From contig NC_134364.1 in the NCBI RefSeq assembly GCF_048569485.1, positions 132,766,252 to 132,830,251 on the forward strand: 64,000 nucleotides of DNA. Direction: 5' to 3'. Below are positions 10,410 through 20,900 of the stretch, in pieces. Within the stretch, counting starts at the first letter, position 1. The number at the start of each line of letters is the position of its first letter. Below the pieces are notes generated by a model. The model had not been told where the DNA came from and did not search any database. It saw only the letters and a program-made list of their open reading frames with translations. A program made the position numbers and the translations under genes. The DNA comes from Anomaloglossus baeobatrachus. Its lineage: Eukaryota > Chordata > Amphibia > Anura > Aromobatidae.

Positions 10410-11240
10410 CCAATTCTTCCCCAAAATATTTTCAATCTTTATTAAAGTAGATAAAACAGTTTATGATACCACACCATTTAGTGTATAATGAAAGACACAC
10501 ACCATCAATTTGTCTCCAAAAATAAACCAATGTACAGGTCACCCCTGGTCTTGAATATCAAGAACAGGGTTTTCATACATAATGTAATGACAAATTGATA
10601 CAATTTAGACAATAGATACATTAAGTTACACAAAACAGACATTGATGAATCACGCCAAGTCAAACTTAACTTTCAGGTTTTCTGAATGTTCCTTTCAGGC
10701 ACATTGGTGCTGAGACGTAAATCACATACAGGAGTTAAGAATTGGGTCACAAGGCGTTTGATATACAGTCCTTCAAAGAAGGTGCACTGCCGACCATTTA
10801 TAATGGATTATAGTAGTCTCCACCTCGACGCGTTTCCCCACACATTATATGTGGTTCATCAGGAGGTTGTTAGAATAAAGATATAGGGCATGCAGATCCA
10901 TGGCGCCGTTACTCAGATGAGAAGTATCGCAGTACAATCCTGTGTTGATAAGGGTGTACCACCGTCCGTGGAGGCGTCACACAGCTCTACACACAGCGCT
11001 ATACAGAATAGGGATAGAAGTTTCTATTAGCCCTTGTAAGGGCTAATAACAGCAGACTCAGAGACATAGGTGACAGTCAGGTCCGTGGAAACAGATTTTA
11101 ACAGCTACAGAAGATAACAGCGTCTGTGTAGCTAAGCTCAGCGACTTCCTCGCTGCATTTCCCCATTAGGAGGTATAGAAAGTGAGGCTTCCTTTCCTCT
11201 ACACAGACCCACAACCCGGCCACTGTACCCTCCTGCCGTT
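10410..11240 (-). mobile_element. Penelope-like pseudo-LTR relic inside hAT copy 1
   Basis: A segment foreign to the hAT. Read on the minus strand it ends in CTTTAATAAAGATTG, similar to the tail of the Penelope-like element at 17526-21687, and it contains a hammerhead ribozyme (10821-10868) as found in Penelope-like pseudo-LTRs. No coding region remains. The boundaries are approximate because no clear target duplication was seen and the matching part of the second hAT lies outside the window. Confidence 0.55.
10821..10868 (-). ncRNA. Hammerhead ribozyme, minimal type I
   Basis: On the minus strand the order is ACCTC, core CTGATGA, a helix II CCACA/TGTGG hairpin, core GAAAC, a very short helix III around ACGCGT, the cleavage triplet GTC, then GAGGT pairing back to ACCTC. 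All invariant core elements of a hammerhead are present. Short helix III forms are known from Penelope-like elements and retrozymes and usually cut best as dimers. Its role would be processing of tandem or read-through transcripts. Activity is inferred. Confidence 0.75.
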
Positions 11241-11298
11241 TGCACACTAAAGGTCATTGTTACTAAGCCATTATACTAGCAAACACTGAGGAAACTTA

Positions 11299-11505
11299 GT
11301 GGCATCCTAAAAGTGGCTGTTGGACTTCCATTATTGTCCCACTGGTGCAAAGCTATTTGCAGCACGTCTGCCTGCATTGCACACTCAAACTCATTGTTAC
11401 TAGGCATCCTAAAAGGGGCTGTTGGACTTCCATTATTGTCCCATTGGTGCAAAGCTATTTGCAGCATCTCTGCATTGCACACTCAAGCTCATTGTTACTA
11501 AGCCA
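11299..11505. repeat. About 105-bp direct duplication in the hAT 5' region
   Basis: Two adjacent copies share GGCATCCTAAAAG, GGCTGTTGGACTTCC and GTGCAAAGCTATTTGCAGCA, followed by TTGCACACTCAA. They lie upstream of the hAT transposase start and may be part of its promoter or 5' UTR. Confidence 0.7.
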
Positions 11506-11670
11506 TTCTAATAGCAAACTATGCTGCCAGTTTAAGGGCCGTAGTTGCATTGTCAGGGATAGTTATTGTTGTTTATTCTGCTGTTAATAAAGCTAGACCA
11601 CCACTGCAATCTACACCACCTCTCAATTTTTACTACCACATTTTAAGTGCACATTCTTGTCGCAATCAAA

Positions 11671-14600
11671 ATGAGTGGCAAAATAACAGATGCTGGTGGA
11701 AAGGGGAAGAGGCGTGCTGGAAAAGGAAAAAAAGGGTTTGTCCGTGGGGAAGGTGGCAAAGCTCCATTAACATCTGCTGAAGATAGACCATCTACCAGCA
11801 AAAGTAAGATGTCTACTACTTACCATGGACAATCCGATGTGCTCCCTTTTTTACGGACACAAACAACTGGAACAAAGGTAGATGATGGCCAAAAAAAGAA
11901 AATGCTTGAATGGATCTCAAGTGGTCCAACAAGTGCCCTCTCCGCCACCTCAACTACCGCATCCAAAAAACACCAGTCCTCTGAGTTGTCATCCAATCAC
12001 ACTTGCTTTCTCCCAGCTCTGAAGTCTCCATCCACCCTGCACAGTATGGTGGAACTGAGATGGCTGAGTCTGCAGAGCTGTTCAGTCACACTATAGCCTG
12101 GGAATCAGAGGTCTGCTCCCAAGCTACAGTGAGTACAGACCAGGAAATGGTCTGCAGTGATGCCCAGAACCTTTGTGACTCTGATTCAGGCCGTGAGGAC
12201 CAAGTTTCTGAGCATAATAATGACCCTTATTCACAAACTGTAACACCTGTTGTTATAGACAATGACGAACATACTGATGACGATGAGATGCAGATACCAG
12301 ATTGGGATGACAACTTAAATATTCGGTCAGGGCAAGATGAGGCTCGGTCTGAGGGTGAGGGGAGTGCAAACACAACAATTGATGAGGAAGTTCTAGATCC
12401 CACCTACTGTCAACCCCCAGTCAGGCACTCGAGGAGGTCAACAGAGGCGGTGGAGGAGGATGCAACTGACGACGAAGTTACCTTGCGCCTTCCTGGACAG
12501 AGTCGGAGCACTGGTAGCACGTCTACAACTGCATCATCAGCCACCACTCTGCCTCTGAGCACTAGTCGGGGGGGCTCAGCAGGTCACATGCCCTCTAAGC
12601 CTTGCCTAGCCTGGTCCTTTTTTGACATAGCAAAAGATCGCCCAAATTATGTGATCTGCAAAATTTGTCATGATTCTGTTAGTAGAGGCAAAAACCTCAG
12701 CAGTTTGACAACTTCTTCCATGAATCGTCACATGAATAAATATCATATGTCCCAGTGGGAAGCTCACCGTGCTGCAATGCGGCCTAGCGGAGCGAACCAT
12801 CCACGGCCTGCCCCTTCTAGTGCATCCGCGCGCTCTTCATCTTCTAGGACTGTGGGGACAGCTGTCACACCTGGTTTTCCACGCACAACTTCCACCACTG
12901 TAACCGCAACAGGCAGTTTGCTTGGTAGATCGACAGTTGGTTTGGAAGTGCGTGTGTACAGCTTTCTCAGACATCGATAGCACCAACGTTGGATGAAGGC
13001 AACATCATGTCTACGCCTGCACTTTCCTCACAAACCTATATTTTTCCAGGGACACCCTACTCACCACCGTCTACACACACAGCAGCCAGATCTCTGTCCC
13101 TCAGATGTGGACAAATAAAAGACCATTTCCTGCGACCCATGACAAAGCTAAGAGGTTGACTCTATCCCTCTGTAAGCTCTTGGCTACCGAAATGCTGCCT
13201 TTCCGCCTAGTGGACACACAGGATTTTAGAGACCTTATGTCTATCGCTGTGCCCCAGTACCAGATGCCCAGTCGCCACTACTTCTCTAAGAAAGGTGTGC
13301 CTGCGCTACACCTGCATGTCGCACACAACATCACCGCTTCCTTGAGAAACTCTGTGTGTGAACGGGTGCATTTCACCACCGATACTTGGACCAGTAAGCA
13401 TGGACAGGGACGTTACATGTCGCTGACAGGGCACTGGGTAACTATGGTGATAGATGGTGAAGGGTCTGCTGCACAAGTCTTGCCGTTCCCACGACTTGTG
13501 TGTCAATCCTCTGTCTGTCCAAGTTCCGCCACTGCTTCTGCCTCCTCCACCTCATCTGGGTCCTCCACCTTCGCCCCAAGCCTGCCTGGTCAGGCCACCA
13601 GCGTTCTAACTGCGCAGAAGGAATCACACACCCCTCATTACTATGCTGGCAGCAGAGCGCAACGGCATCAGGCGGTCTTTAGCTTGAAATGTCATGGAAA
13701 TAAGAGTCACACAGCGGCTGAGTTGTGGGCAGCTTTGGAGACTGAGTTTAGGAAATGGTTGTCTCCACTCAACCTGCAGCCTGGTAAGGCCGTTTGCGAC
13801 AATGCTGCAAACCTGGGTGCGGCCCTTCACCTGGGCAAGGTGACACACGTGCCTTGTATGGCTCACTTGTTGTCCCGCAATTTTTAACACACTATCCCGG
13901 CCTAGATGGCCTTCTGAACAGGGCACGAAAACTGTCTGCTCACTTCCGCCGTTCAACCACCGCTGCTGAGCGACTTGCATCGCTCCAGAAGTCTTTCGGC
14001 CTGCCGGTTCATCGCCTGAAATGCGATGTGCCGACACGCTGGAATTCGACTCTCCACATGTTACAGCGACTGTGGCAGCACCGCCGAGCCCTGGTGCAAT
14101 ACGTCATGACGTATAGCCTGGGCCAATGAGATGCAGAGGTGGGGAAGATCACCCTGATGGAGTGGTCTCAGATCAAGGACCTATGCACCCTTCTGCACAG
14201 TTTTGACATGGCGACAAATATGTTTAGCGCTGACAATGCCATTATCTAGCATGACAATTCCAGTCATTTACATGCTGGAGCACACGCTAAACACTATTCG
14301 GTGTCAGGGGGTGGGACAAGAGGAAGGGGAGGAAGTACAGGAGGATTCATATGCGCAAGAGACAACAACATCACCAAGGTCCAGACGTTCATCATCACCA
14401 ACGCGGCAGGCATAGGACCATGGGGGACAGGGATCAACAAGGGCGCATGGTAGAAGGCGAAATGTTGAGGAAGGTGCAGGAGAACATGAAGAAATGGAGG
14501 ACGAACTGTCCATGGACATGGAAGACTCAGCGGATGAGGGAGACCTTGGTCAAATTTCTGTTGAAAGAGGTTGGGGGGAGATGTCAGAGGAAGAAAGAAC

Positions 14601-15375
14601 GGTTAGCACCTCTATGCCACAAACACAGCGTGGACTTGGTCCGCATGGCTGCGCAAGACACATGAGCGCCTTCTTGCTGCACTACCTCCAACATGACCCT
14701 CGTATTGTCAAAATTAGAAGTGATGATGACTACTGGCTTGCCACACTATTAGATCCCCGGTACAAGTCCAAATTTTGTGACATAATTCCAGCCATAGAAA
14801 GGGACGCACGTATGCAGGAGTATCAGCAGAAGCTGTTACTCGATCTTTGCTCGGCTTTTCCACCAAACAACCATGGTGCAGGGAGTGAATCTCCCAGTTG
14901 TAACTTCACAAACATGGAACGGTCTCGTCATCTTCAACAGTCTACCCGTACCAGTAGCACCGTATCTGGTGCTGGTAACAGCAATTTTATGGAATCTTTT
15001 CATAATTTTTTTAGACCATCCTTTGCAAGGCCACCAGAGACAACAAGTCTGACACATAGTCAACGGCTGGAGAGGATGATACAGGAGTATCTCCAAATGA
15101 ACATCGATGCCATGACTTTTCAACTGGAGCCTTGCTCATTTTGGGCTTCAAATCTTGAAAAATGGCCAGAGCTCTCCACTTACGCCTTGGAGATTTTGTC
15201 GTGTCCAGCTGCCAGCGTTGTCTCTGAACGTGTCTTCAGTGCTGCTGGGTGTGTGCTGACAGATAAGCGCACGCGTCTGTCCAGTGACAATGTGGACAGA
15301 CTGACGTTCATCAAAATGAACAAGTCATGGATCCAAAAGGAATTTACTACCCCTGTGTCATCCTGGGGAGAGTAA
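11671..15375 (+). pseudogene. hAT transposase (BED finger, RNase H-like, dimerisation domain), decayed
   Basis: The likely start is MSGKITDAGG at 11671. In order there are a basic Lys/Gly-rich N-terminus, an acidic stretch (about 12060-12480), a BED zinc finger (CKIC with a distal HMNKYH, about 12600-12750), a catalytic block TTDTWTS (about 13378), a second Asp in CDNAANLGAAL (about 13795), an acidic insert (about 14480-14560) and the C-terminal hAT block with SERVFSAAG (about 15225) carrying the catalytic Glu. Compared with copy 2 it has at least five lesions: shifts near 12010, 12940, 13880, 14250 and 14415, and a TGA at about 14127. The enzyme would cut and paste the transposon. This copy is dead. 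Confidence 0.85.
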
Positions 15376-15985
15376 ATGCTTGTGGATTTTTAATGTTCTT
15401 GATGCAAATCTGGCTGTGAAGTGTACAACTATGGCACAACTGCTGCCACTGAAGGGGTGGGTGTGTGTGTGGTCCAATTTTTGGAAAAAAGGGAGACTCC
15501 ACTTGGAGCAACCCTTGCTTGCTGTGTTTTTTAAAATGATCCAAGATGAACAATTCATGGTTCAGCAAAGACTTTGCTACCTACCCCGGTGTCATCCTGG
15601 GGACGGTTAAGTATGGCGTATTTTTGAATGTGCTTGATGCATATCTAGCTGTGAAGTGTACAACTGGGGCACAACTGCTGCCACTGAAGGGGTGGGTGTG
15701 TGTGTGGCCCAATTTTTGGAAAAAAGGGAGACTCCGCTTGGAGTAACCCTTGCTTGCTGTGTTTTTTAAAAGGAGCCAAGATGAACAAGTCATGGTTCAG
15801 CAAAGACTTTGCTACCTACCCCGGGGTCATCCTGGGGACGGTTAAGTATGGCGTATTTTTGAATGTGCTTGATGCAAATCTAGCTGTGAAGTGTACAACT
15901 GGGGTACAAGTGCTGCCACTGAAGGGGTGGGTGTGTGTGTGGCCCAATTTTTGGAAAAAAGGGAGACTCCGCTTGGAGTAACCTT
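15310..15985 (+). repeat. Threefold repeat of transposase 3' end plus 3' UTR (hAT copy 1)
   Basis: Three units of about 232-235 bp. Each starts with a version of the last codons of the transposase (ATGAACAAGTCATGG, at about 15315, 15547 and 15781). Each runs through ATCCTGGGGA and on to GCTGCCACTGAAGGGGTGGG and CCAATTTTTGGAAAAAAGGG. The same arrangement occurs in hAT copy 2 (about 61270-61910). Confidence 0.8.
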
Positions 15986-16304
15986 GCGGTGTTTTTCATG
16001 ATTTTAGAAGGGCATGCCATGCTTATATCTGTGTCTCATCCTCTTTTCCTTGTAACGCTGTTTTATTTCGCATGAGAATTTGTTCTTGTCACTTTCCCAT
16101 GTGTTTGTGTTGTGTTGTGAGTTGTTTGTCACCTTTTGGACACCTTTGAGGGTGTTTTCTAGGTGTTTTTATGTGTTTGTGATTGCCTCCCATTGTTTCC
16201 TATGCGGTTCGAGCGGTTCGCCGAACCGAACTCGAACGAGACCTCCGTTCGGCGAACCGAACTCGAGCCGAACCACGGCCGGTTCGCTCATCTCTACTCT
16301 TAAG

Positions 16305-16515
16305 GTAAGTGGTATTGTTTCTCTCTCCTGTAGAGTAAAATTTGTAATGATTAGTGAAGTCCTCCCTCTCCTGTAGGGTGAAAGCTCTTATGATTAGCAA
16401 GGTCCTCTGTCTCCTGTAGAATATAAGATCTTATGATCAGCGAGGTCCTCTTTCTCCTGTAGAGTGTAAGCTCTTATGGTCAGCAGGATCCTCTCTCTCT
16501 CCTGTAGGGTGAAAG
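16305..16515. repeat. 43-bp minisatellite, middle remnant
   Basis: About five units with the GTAAGCTCTTATGATCAG core and CTCTCTCCTGTAG tract lie between the right duplication of hAT copy 1 and solo LTR E. They continue the arrays at 1-101 and 21821-24090. Confidence 0.85.
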
Positions 16516-17525
16516 TGACATGCCCGCACCGGGGCCTGGGGTGACTCGTTACCGGGCAGCGGTTCGGTTCCCGGGGCGCCGCGGTGGCGAATCCCAGTTC
16601 CGTGACCCTGGTGGTGTCATTTAGGGAATAGGAAGGGGATGGTGACAGTTTATTCATGACGCCACCTGTGGTATGTGGCAAGTTAGGTGCCGCCACTGCG
16701 GGATGAGGACTTCTGGGGCAGATGGTGACTCAGCTTGGATGATGCAGCTCTCCATTGGTAGAGCTGGGCCCCAGTACAGGTGGGGGTAGTAGTAATAGGC
16801 GATGGCGGGAGTTGCTGGGCCGGAGGCACAGGAGAATAACGGAGTGACCCAGGGATGCAATCTCAATGTTTTTACTCACTCTAGCAGGTTCCAAAGTAAC
16901 ACAACATGCCAGTGACCACCTTTGGAGTGTTGGTGTTTCATTGTGATGGGCTCCAGCCGATCCCGGATAGTTTGGAGGTCAACTCCGGTGCACTTTTCTT
17001 AAGTGTACCTTCCCTGGTCGTCTTCCTGCACTTGCTTCTCCTTCCTGCCTTGCGCCCTCACTCACTGAACCCTGTGCCAGTGGCCCTGTTGGGTGGCGTG
17101 AAGCTCTATCCCTTGGTCCTTTTGGGTCACCTTCCAGCGAATATATGTGCGGATGTGGCTTTGGTGCTTGCAGTCACCTCAGCCGCTGGTTTTACTACTG
17201 GAGTACGTAGGTTCTTTTCCTCGAGCCTAGGGACCAGTCCCTGAGTTGCGGCCAAGTCCTTCGACCTGTAGATTATATGTGGAACAAGGCCACTGGAGGT
17301 TATGGCACTCCTGTGGTCTGTAGGACCCCTGTTTGTGCCCCGGCCGAGCGGTACCAGCTCCAGGCCACAGGTCTTCGCTCCTCCACTGCTCCTCTTCTTT
17401 CCTTCTCTCTCCACACTCCATGACTGACTGTCTATTCCGACCCATAAGACTCCACCCCCCAGTCTGGCTTCGGGTATAATCACGCCCTTACCGTGTGTGA
17501 TGAGATGTTGCTGAGTGAGAGTATT

Positions 17526-18990
17526 TATACACATTTATTGGGCATCCCTAGATGACCAAATTGAAGGAGTGACACCATTTTCCAATAAAAACAATCTTTA
17601 TTTAAACATATATTTTAAAATATTTTAGCATAAAGGTACCGTATAGAAGAGAGACACAGGCAGAAAAAATAATTAAATCCCTATATTAATAACTGGGATA
17701 TTCATACCCAGACAGGTGAGTATCTATATAGTTACAGCCAAAAGTCATATGTTAAATGGACCAAATGTAGACTTAGTGATCACAGCTGTATTATTATTAC
17801 CAATGCAACAAATTCTTTGCTACAAATTTCTCCCATATATGATTTTTAGAAAAGTATCATATATCATATGGACCAAGTGTAGACTCTGCGGTTCCACCTG
17901 CGTTTATCATCAGCAATGCACAAATTTTTCAATGCAGGGTTCCCCTATAAATAATCTGTACTCATGAGAATAAATAAATAAAAGAGTATACAGGTTCCCC
18001 AATACAAAAGAATTAATTCCAATGAATGAAATGTAGATTACCGATGAACGCATATAGCAGCATCCACTGAGCCCACATACGTCCTCAGACACATGGGATC
18101 TATTACAACTCAGAAATGCAGTATACATTTGCAAGCCACTCGTGATAATGAACGCAAAGACCACATAAGTCCATGATCAAATATAGATTGCTATAGTTAG
18201 GCTGACAATAAGTATGTTAATATCACAATATTACATCACCTGAATAGGAAGTGTCCTGCCGTGACCCTCGCACTCCGACACGTGTTTCGCAAACAGCTTT
18301 CTCGAGGAGCGTGTCAGAGGTGAGGGGCGGGCTGGTTAAAAACACCGGGTGACCAATGAGGGGTGCCGAACTCTGATTGCATTCAAGCGTCAGAGCAGGA
18401 AACAGATTAATCCCATTAGCGGCGCATGATTGCGGTTGCCACGGACGCTCGTAAAAAGACCTCCCACAAATCGCGATCACGTGACTGTGACGTCATGACC
18501 CACATGGTAGTGAGCCATGGCAACCACACGAACACTATCTGACGCGATGTGGGCCGGCCAGCCGGCGGCACAGCAGACATGCGCACTGGGTAATATGCAA
18601 TACTTAGAAAAAGCACACGGCAGAGAGATTTCGGCCATTTTAATGCCCATTGTCAGAAAACCTATACAATGGACAGCAAAGGGGCACACCTTTAAGTAGG
18701 AGAGAATCACACAGTTGTACAATCATATGTAGCTTTACAAATTATTGACAAACCCCCATTGTAGCACACAATCAATATGACATAACTAGAAAGCGCACTA
18801 TTCCATAATATGCAAAACAGTTAATCATACAACACGTTATATTAACAGTCCTTTCGAACAACTTGAAAGAGTAACTCCTTCCCCTAGGCATCAATGGTCA
18901 TCAGAAGAGACCTTCTCTGGACATGTGGAAACGGCATACTTCATTGGTGAAAATAGCCCAAATATATGGTAACCTAATAAACTAAAAAAA
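17526..18990 (-). repeat. Inverted arm of the Penelope-like element
   Basis: Reverse complement of about 20172-21636, including the TTTAAATAAAGATTG tail and the hammerhead-like segment (about 18268-18325). Together the arms form a palindrome of about 1.46 kb per side with about 1.2 kb between them. Confidence 0.88.
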
Positions 18991-19108
18991 AACTATATAC
19001 TATAGGGATACCTGGTTTTTAGTCAGATGTGTTTGGTGGGTTTTGTTTTATGTGATCTTAACCATTTATTTTTTTAGTTTATTAGGTTACCATATATTTG
19101 GGCTATTC

Positions 19109-20020
19109 TGCACACCCCAAAATACCATCAAGGGGATTCCTATCAGCCAGTTCCTCAGGGTTAGGAGAATTTGTTCCGATGACACGAGTTTCATGACCCA
19201 CTCTGAGGAACTGGCCCATAGATTCGAATCAAGAGGTTATAGTCGGAGGACAATAAGGCATGGTTTTAGGAGAGCAGTGGGGTCCTCCAGAAACTCTCTC
19301 CTTTTTTCTAACACGGTGAAAACAACAAAAAATGACCAGACAGTGCGTCTTATCACCACTTATAATAATAAGTGGGATAGAATGAGGACAATAGTCCAAA
19401 AACATTGGAACAATCTATTGACGGATCCGGTTCTAAAAAGAATCCTCCCATCACGACCATCTATTGTGGCCAAACGTGGTAAAAACCTGAGGGATATGCT
19501 TGTCCATAGTAATTATGAACCATCTCAGACAAGCATGTCCAGTCAATCATTGCCAGTGGGCTTTTTTCCGTGTGGCCTTTGCAAGGCGTGTGCCAATCTT
19601 GTGAAGTCTAAGAAATTCCATAATTTTGATGGATCACGTAAATTCGATATTAGACACCGGATCACGTGTTCCTCAAAAGGAGTGATTTACAGGATTGAGT
19701 GCCCATGGAAAAGGGCATATATTGGGTTGACCACGAGGGAGTTGAAAATTAGAATTTGTGAGCACTGTCTGGACATTGAAAAAGCCAAAGGCATTACCGA
19801 TGAAAGTTTGTTAAAAACCATCCCAAGACATTATAAAAAATTTCATGGATGCAATTCCTCTCTGTTGAAAGCGAAAGGTATTGATTTAGTGTCTCTTGGC
19901 ACCAGGGGGGGCGATCTTGGCAGGTTTCTTGCCCAGGTTGAAAGTAAGTGGATTTATAGGTTGGGAACCTTGACTCCGAATGGGTTGAATGAGAATATGG
20001 GGTTCTCAGCTTTTCTATAA
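19109..20020 (+). CDS. Penelope-like protein, C-terminal part with GIY-YIG endonuclease (5'-truncated)
   Basis: An open stretch of about 300 codons with no start of its own; upstream codons come from the pseudo-LTR. It opens in the C-terminal end of a Penelope reverse transcriptase (IKGIPISQFLRVRRICS, FESRGYSRRTIRHG). It continues through a linker with a Cys motif PCGLCKAC (about 19570) and ends in a GIY-YIG nuclease: GVIYRIECPWKRAYIG, then TTRELKIRICEH and a conserved HYKKFHG. The intact family protein primes at a nick made by this nuclease and copies its RNA. The reverse transcriptase palm is missing, so this copy cannot move by itself, although the remaining frame is open. The ORF stops 83 bp before the direct pseudo-LTR. 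Confidence 0.85.
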   Translation, partial: CTPQNTIKGIPISQFLRVRRICSDDTSFMTHSEELAHRFESRGYSRRTIRHGFRRAVGSSRNSLLFSNTVKTTKNDQTVRLITTYNNKWDRMRTIVQKHWNNLLTDPVLKRILPSRPSIVAKRGKNLRDMLVHSNYEPSQTSMSSQSLPVGFFPCGLCKACANLVKSKKFHNFDGSRKFDIRHRITCSSKGVIYRIECPWKRAYIGLTTRELKIRICEHCLDIEKAKGITDESLLKTIPRHYKKFHGCNSSLLKAKGIDLVSLGTRGGDLGRFLAQVESKWIYRLGTLTPNGLNENMGFSAFL

Positions 20021-20834
20021 TTAATTTGGCTGTATCTAAAGGGGGCTTTTTTTGAGTTGTCTGTTCATATGACATCTTGGAGTCTCTTCTTGTATTTCTT
20101 GCATAGGGATACCTGGTTTTTAGTCAGATGTGTTTGGTGGGTTTTGTTTTATGTGATCTTAACCATTTATTTTTTTAGTTTATTAGGTTACCATATATTT
20201 GGGCTATTTTCACCAATGAAGTATGCCGTTTCCACATGTCCAGAGAAGGTCTCTTCTGATGACCATTGATGCCTAGGGGAAGGAGTTACTCTTTCAAGTT
20301 GTTCGAAAGGACTGTTAATATAACGTGTTGTATGATTAACTGTTTTGCATATTATGGAATAGTGCGCTTTCTAGTTATGTCATATTGATTGTGTGCTACA
20401 ATGGGGGTTTGTCAATAATTTGTAAAGCTACATATGATTGTACAACTGTGTGATTCTCTCCTACTTAAAGGTGTGCCCCTTTGCTGTCCATTGTATAGGT
20501 TTTCTGACAATGGGCATTAAAATGGCCGAAATCTCTCTGCCGTGTGCTTTTTCTAAGTATTACAGATTACCCAGTGCGCATGTCTGCTGTGCCGCCGGCT
20601 GGCCGTCCCACATCGCGTCAGATAGTGTTCGTGTGGTTGCCATGGCTCACTACCATGTGGGTCATGACGTCACAGTCACGTGATCGCGATTTGTGGGAGG
20701 TCTTTTTACGAGCGTCCGTGGCAACCGCAATCATGCGCCGCTAATGGGATTAATCTGTTTCCTGCTCTGACGCTTGAATGCAATCAGAGTTCGGCACCCC
20801 TCATTGGTCACCCGGTGTTTTTAACCAGCCCGCC

Positions 20835-20900
20835 CCTCACCTCTGACACGCTCCTCGAGAAAGCTGTTTGCGAAACACGTGTCGGAGTGCGAGGGTCACG
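20835..20900 (+). ncRNA. Degenerate hammerhead-like motif in the Penelope pseudo-LTR
   Basis: ACACGCTCC and GGAGTGCG can form helix I with one mismatch and a wobble. Between them lie AGC/GC-type pairing, a GCGAAAC core and a GTGTC cleavage-site context. The CTGANGA core is altered (CTCGAGA), so this is a relative of the ribozyme at 10821-10868 that may not cleave. An inverted copy lies at about 18268-18325. Confidence 0.45.

Larger units (their letters stand above)
9859..16296 (+). mobile_element. hAT DNA transposon, BED zinc-finger type, copy 1
   Basis: Ends are TAGAGTTGAGCGCGG on the left and, reverse-complemented on the right, TAGAGATGAGCGAACCGG. It is flanked by a perfect 8-bp duplication CTCTTAAG (9851-9858 and 16297-16304), which is diagnostic of hAT. 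It carries a decayed transposase gene, a Penelope-derived insertion in its left part, and a threefold repeat at the end of the coding region. It landed immediately beside the TAAG duplication of element A. A second copy on the opposite strand begins at 60947. Confidence 0.9.

Noticed and set aside
18416-18722. ORFs duplicated in the Penelope arms (also 20438-20744)
   Set aside because: They lie in the inverted pseudo-LTRs and contain no domain; they are duplicated only because the arms are.
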